Both the position numbers and the translations under genes were made by a program. From Granulicella aggregans (lineage in GTDB: Bacteria > Acidobacteriota > Terriglobia > Terriglobales > Acidobacteriaceae): a DNA stretch of 64,000 nt. Numbering within the stretch: the first letter of the stretch is position 1; each line of letters begins with the position of its first letter. Location: positions 372,001 to 436,000 of the forward strand of contig NZ_JACHIP010000005.1 of the NCBI RefSeq assembly GCF_014203275.1. Direction: 5' to 3'. Under the pieces are notes generated by a model. The model saw nothing but the letters and a program-made list of their open reading frames with translations, was not told the origin of the DNA and searched no databases. Below are positions 61,470 through 64,000 of the stretch, one piece after another.

Positions 61470-61877
61470 ATGCTCTATAACCGCTCCGTCCCTCCCTGCC
61501 CCGTCATCCCCGTCCTCTGCTATCCATCCCCGCAGGACGCCGCAGCATGGCTTCAGAACGCATTTGGGTTCACGATCCGTCTGATCATCGCCAACCACCG
61601 CATCCAGATGCGCGCGGGCGAAGGTTGCTTCACCATCGCCGAGGGCGACGCCGTTCCCAACCACTCCTGCACCGTGCAAGTCCGCATCCCCGACGCCATC
61701 GCACACTGCGAACGCGCCCGCGCTTCAGGTGCCACCATCCTTAGCGAAGTCCGCGACGAAGTTTACGGCGAGCGCCAATACACCGCGCAGGACTTTCACG
61801 GCCACCGATGGAACTTCACCGAAACCTACGCCGACATCGAACCAGAAAGCTGGGGCGGCACTTCAGTAGACCTATAA
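61470..61877 (+). CDS. VOC-superfamily (glyoxalase/bleomycin-resistance-like) protein
   Basis: GAGG lies 6 bases before the ATG. The 135-residue protein has the paired beta-alpha-beta-beta-beta modules of the VOC fold: CYPSPQDAAAWLQNAFGF, VQVRIPDAIAHCERARASGA and the end EVYGERQYTAQDFHGHRWNF. The motif YGERQYTAQDFHGHRWNF is typical of the PhnB-like branch, with metal-ligand positions partly occupied by His and Glu. Such proteins are metal-dependent isomerases, dioxygenases or antibiotic-binding proteins. No substrate can be named. It stands alone between repeats. Confidence 0.85.
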   Translation: MLYNRSVPPCPVIPVLCYPSPQDAAAWLQNAFGFTIRLIIANHRIQMRAGEGCFTIAEGDAVPNHSCTVQVRIPDAIAHCERARASGATILSEVRDEVYGERQYTAQDFHGHRWNFTETYADIEPESWGGTSVDL

Positions 61878-61881
61878 GGCC

Positions 61882-61924
61882 CGGGTGCCCCATCCATCGC
61901 AGTCCTATCGCGATGGGTGGGATG
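61882..61924. repeat. Hairpin repeat, family A copy 11
   Basis: GGGTGCCCCATCCATCGCAG pairs with CGCGATGGGTGGGAT, between the VOC gene and the convergent GH13 gene. Confidence 0.85.
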
Positions 61925-61959
61925 CACAACGCATCAAAGCGCCACAGCCAGGAAGCTAC

Positions 61960-63735
61960 CTACTGTTTGTAGATCCGCGACTCCCAGGGCCCAAGGTTCA
62001 ACGTCGAAGCATTCGCCTGATGCGACGAAGGAATATCAGATAGCAATAGCGTCCCAGCCTTCAACCCATCCGGCAGGGTATACGTCTGAGCGCTCGAGCC
62101 GAAGTTCTCTACCACCAGGTACTTCTCTTCACCCAGCGTCCGCGTATACGCATACACCTTCTCGTTTTTCGGATCGAGATCCTTGTAATCGCCATAGACG
62201 AAAGCGCGCGTACCCGCCCGCAGCTTGATCAGCGCGCGCATATAGTTCAGCACCGAAGCCGGATCAGCCTCTTCCGCAGCCGCATTGATCTCCGTGTAGT
62301 TCGGATTGACCGCCAGCCAAGGGTGATCGCCAGTAGTAAATCCAGCTTCGGAAGAGCCATCCCATTGCATCGGTGTCCGCGCATTGTCGCGAGTCACCTT
62401 GGCCTGCCCCGCAAGGAAAGCTTCAGCCGAAACCTTGCCCGACTCCACCTGATCCTTATAAGCATTCTTGATGGCAATGTCGTTGTAGTCAGAAAGCTTC
62501 TTGAACGGATAGTCCGTCATACCAAGCTCGTCGCCTTGATAGAGAAACGGCGTGCCCCGCAATGTCAGGATCATCGTCTCGAAGAGCTTTGCGGATGGAA
62601 CACGCATGGCTGGCGAATCATCACCAAACGTCGAGACAATCCGTGGATTATCGTGGTTCGAGAGAAAGACCGTGTCCCAGTCGTGCTTGGTCAGCACGCT
62701 GGCGTGCGCATCGTAGATCGACTTAAGCTGCGACAGCGACCACGGCCCAAGCACGCTGGGCCCAAAGTCAGGTCGACCCAGCTTGATCGCATCGAAGTTG
62801 AAGATCATGTTCAACTCATGCCGCCGTTCGTCCACCAGCGAGTTCGTCTGAGCCAGAGTCGTGCCCGTCGCTTCACCCACGGTCATGGTGTCGTACTTCG
62901 CAAGCACCTCGCGATTCATCTCGTGAAGATACTCAGGCAGCCGCGGCCCATTGGCGTAAGCGTTTGGCGGGTTCTGAAGCTGCTCCGGCGTAAGATCAGG
63001 CATCCCCGCAGGCTTCGAGATCAGCGGGATCACGTCCATGCGAAAACCATCGACACCTTTATCCAGCCAGAACCGCATCAGGCTGTAGACCTCTGCACGG
63101 ACCTTAGGCTCGTCCCAGTTCAGATCAGGCTGCTTCGCCGCAAAGTAATGGAGGTAATACTCATTCGTCTTAGGATCTAGTGACCATGCAGACCCGGAGA
63201 AGTACGACGGATAGTTATTGGGCGGTGTACGGGTGCCATCCGCCGCCGTGTGCCCCGGCCTCCAAATATAAAAGTCGCGATACGGATTCGTCTTGCTGCT
63301 CCGCGATTCGACGAACCACTTGGTCTCGTCTGATGTGTGATTCACAACAAGATCGATGATGAGCCGCATATGCCGCTGCTTGATGCCGGCGAGCAGGCTA
63401 TCGAAGTCGCCCATGTCGCCGAACTCTTTCATGACCTTGCGATAGTCGCGGATGTCGTAGCCGCCATCGACATTGGGCGAGTCATAGTGCGGACTCAGCC
63501 AGATCACATTCACGCCCAGCTTCTGCAGATAGTCCAGCTTCGAGATGATGCCCGGTATATCCCCAATGCCGTCGCCATTCGAATCTTTGAACGAGCGCGG
63601 ATAGATCTGGTAGACAACGGCTTCCTTCCACCACTTCGGCTCATAGCCATTGACGAGCTGTTGAGCGGGAATCGCAGAGACAAAGGACAACAGAACGGCG
63701 GCAACAAAGGCGCGAAGAATACGAGTCCGGAACAT
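61960..63735 (-). CDS. Periplasmic GH13 alpha-glucosidase
   Basis: The ATG at 63735 begins a signal peptide (ILRAFVAAVLLSFVSAIPAQ); an upstream start is rejected. The 591-residue enzyme opens WWKEAVVYQIYPRSFKDSNG, the classic oligo-1,6-glucosidase/alpha-glucosidase beginning (QIYPRSF). The barrel carries the four GH13 regions: DLVVNHTS, GFRMDVIP with nucleophile Asp234, VGEATG with acid Glu288 and SNHDNPR with Asp362. A C-terminal all-beta domain ends GPWESRIYKQ. Unlike most members it has a signal peptide, so it probably works on maltodextrins or isomaltose in the periplasm. It is monocistronic, convergent with the VOC gene. Confidence 0.93.
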   Translation of the reverse strand: MFRTRILRAFVAAVLLSFVSAIPAQQLVNGYEPKWWKEAVVYQIYPRSFKDSNGDGIGDIPGIISKLDYLQKLGVNVIWLSPHYDSPNVDGGYDIRDYRKVMKEFGDMGDFDSLLAGIKQRHMRLIIDLVVNHTSDETKWFVESRSSKTNPYRDFYIWRPGHTAADGTRTPPNNYPSYFSGSAWSLDPKTNEYYLHYFAAKQPDLNWDEPKVRAEVYSLMRFWLDKGVDGFRMDVIPLISKPAGMPDLTPEQLQNPPNAYANGPRLPEYLHEMNREVLAKYDTMTVGEATGTTLAQTNSLVDERRHELNMIFNFDAIKLGRPDFGPSVLGPWSLSQLKSIYDAHASVLTKHDWDTVFLSNHDNPRIVSTFGDDSPAMRVPSAKLFETMILTLRGTPFLYQGDELGMTDYPFKKLSDYNDIAIKNAYKDQVESGKVSAEAFLAGQAKVTRDNARTPMQWDGSSEAGFTTGDHPWLAVNPNYTEINAAAEEADPASVLNYMRALIKLRAGTRAFVYGDYKDLDPKNEKVYAYTRTLGEEKYLVVENFGSSAQTYTLPDGLKAGTLLLSDIPSSHQANASTLNLGPWESRIYKQ

Positions 63736-63811
63736 GCGTGGAATTGTACCGCCAGACTGCAAAGACTGGCGCAAGGTCAACATCGTCGCTCTACTCAACC
63801 CGCCCGCACAC

Positions 63812-63845
63812 AAAACAAAAACGCGAGAGCCTAAGCTCTCGCGTT
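63812..63845 (-). terminator. Rho-independent terminator of the gene at the right edge
   Basis: A perfect 11-bp stem (63820-63830 with 63835-63845) with a 4-base loop is followed on the minus strand by TTTTGTTTTG. Confidence 0.85.
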
Positions 63846-63869
63846 CTTGCCCTTACCCCTTCAAATCAT

Positions 63870-64000
63870 CTACATCGTCGGCGGCGGAGTAGGGATTGGA
63901 GTGCCCGGCGTCGCTGGAGTCGTATCGCCCGAAGGCGGCGCTCCCGGAGCAGGTGCAGTCGCCGGTGGGAGTTGATCGGTAGCCGGAGCCTTGGTCGCCG
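63870..64000 (-). CDS. Pro/Ala/Thr-rich protein, C-terminal part (start outside window)
   Basis: Reading the minus strand from the window edge gives an open frame with residues ATKAPATDQLPPATAPAPG, then APPSGDTTPATPGTPIP and TPPPTM before the TAG at 63870-63872. Composition is Pro, Thr, Ala and Gly only, like a flexible tail on a secreted or membrane protein. A terminator 24 bp downstream supports a real gene end. The identity of the protein cannot be judged. Confidence 0.65.
   Translation of the reverse strand, partial: ATKAPATDQLPPATAPAPGAPPSGDTTPATPGTPIPTPPPTM

Noticed and set aside
1..64000. tRNA genes, CRISPR arrays, insertion sequences, phage or integrase genes
   Set aside because: None was recognised by eye. 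The short repeats are intergenic and irregularly spaced, not CRISPR-like. A covariance-model tRNA search was not possible here.

Overview
The window is a GC-rich chromosomal segment of a Gram-negative soil bacterium, almost certainly an acidobacterium of the Terriglobales (a Granulicella, Edaphobacter or Terriglobus relative). Four things point there: two ADOP-type (acidobacterial duplicated orphan permease) MacB-like proteins with the PadR regulator that usually accompanies them, a 1170-residue Oar-like TonB-dependent receptor with an N-terminal carboxypeptidase-regulatory domain, secreted NHL/Ig-like repeat proteins, and many short intergenic repeats. Housekeeping anchors are typA, rpmI-rplT, gyrB and cinA. 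No tRNA, rRNA, CRISPR array, insertion sequence or phage gene was recognised.

Layout. 3-10.6 kb: amino-sugar and polysaccharide uptake and breakdown (GH20 hexosaminidase cut by the window edge, GH2 exo-glucosaminidase-like enzyme, APC permease, Oar-like receptor), closed by a strong terminator. 10.6-15.1 kb: a secreted TPR protein, then convergently a four-gene unit of a YVTN-type propeller, a seven-heme cytochrome c and two small, apparently related secreted proteins. 15.2-23 kb: GH3 glucosidase, typA, a zinc-dependent phospholipase C-like protein, cysteine dioxygenase and a secreted esterase. 23-26.7 kb: circularly permuted ATP-grasp, alpha-E and transglutaminase genes in a row. 26.8-30.5 kb: a giant NHL/Ig-like surface protein with three 240-bp tandem repeats. 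30.6-32.8 kb: a DprE2/DprE1-like epimerase pair. 34.6-40.5 kb: ADOP permease, PadR regulator, ADOP permease.

40.7-50.7 kb: rpmI-rplT without infC, a frameshifted coiled-coil membrane gene, a higBA toxin-antitoxin pair whose promoter spacer is a perfect palindrome, gyrB, a methyltransferase gene interrupted by an in-frame TAG, a response regulator with a C-terminal four-cysteine module, a Crp/Fnr regulator and a YpfJ-type metallopeptidase. 51-64 kb: cytochrome P450, DUF885 protein, Tat-exported amidase, cinA, a phosphoesterase/small basic protein/beta-barrel operon, a VOC protein, a periplasmic GH13 glucosidase and the tail of a Pro/Ala/Thr-rich protein.

The gaps carry at least 22 copies of three short repeat families: a hairpin-forming element (11 copies) and two related families beginning GTCAT (7 and 4 copies). 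The parts most worth follow-up are the cytochrome/propeller unit with its small partners, the higBA operator, the DprE1-like enzyme with Ala where mycobacterial DprE1 has Cys387, the phosphoesterase/barrel operon, and two lesions that leave coherent reading frames on both sides.
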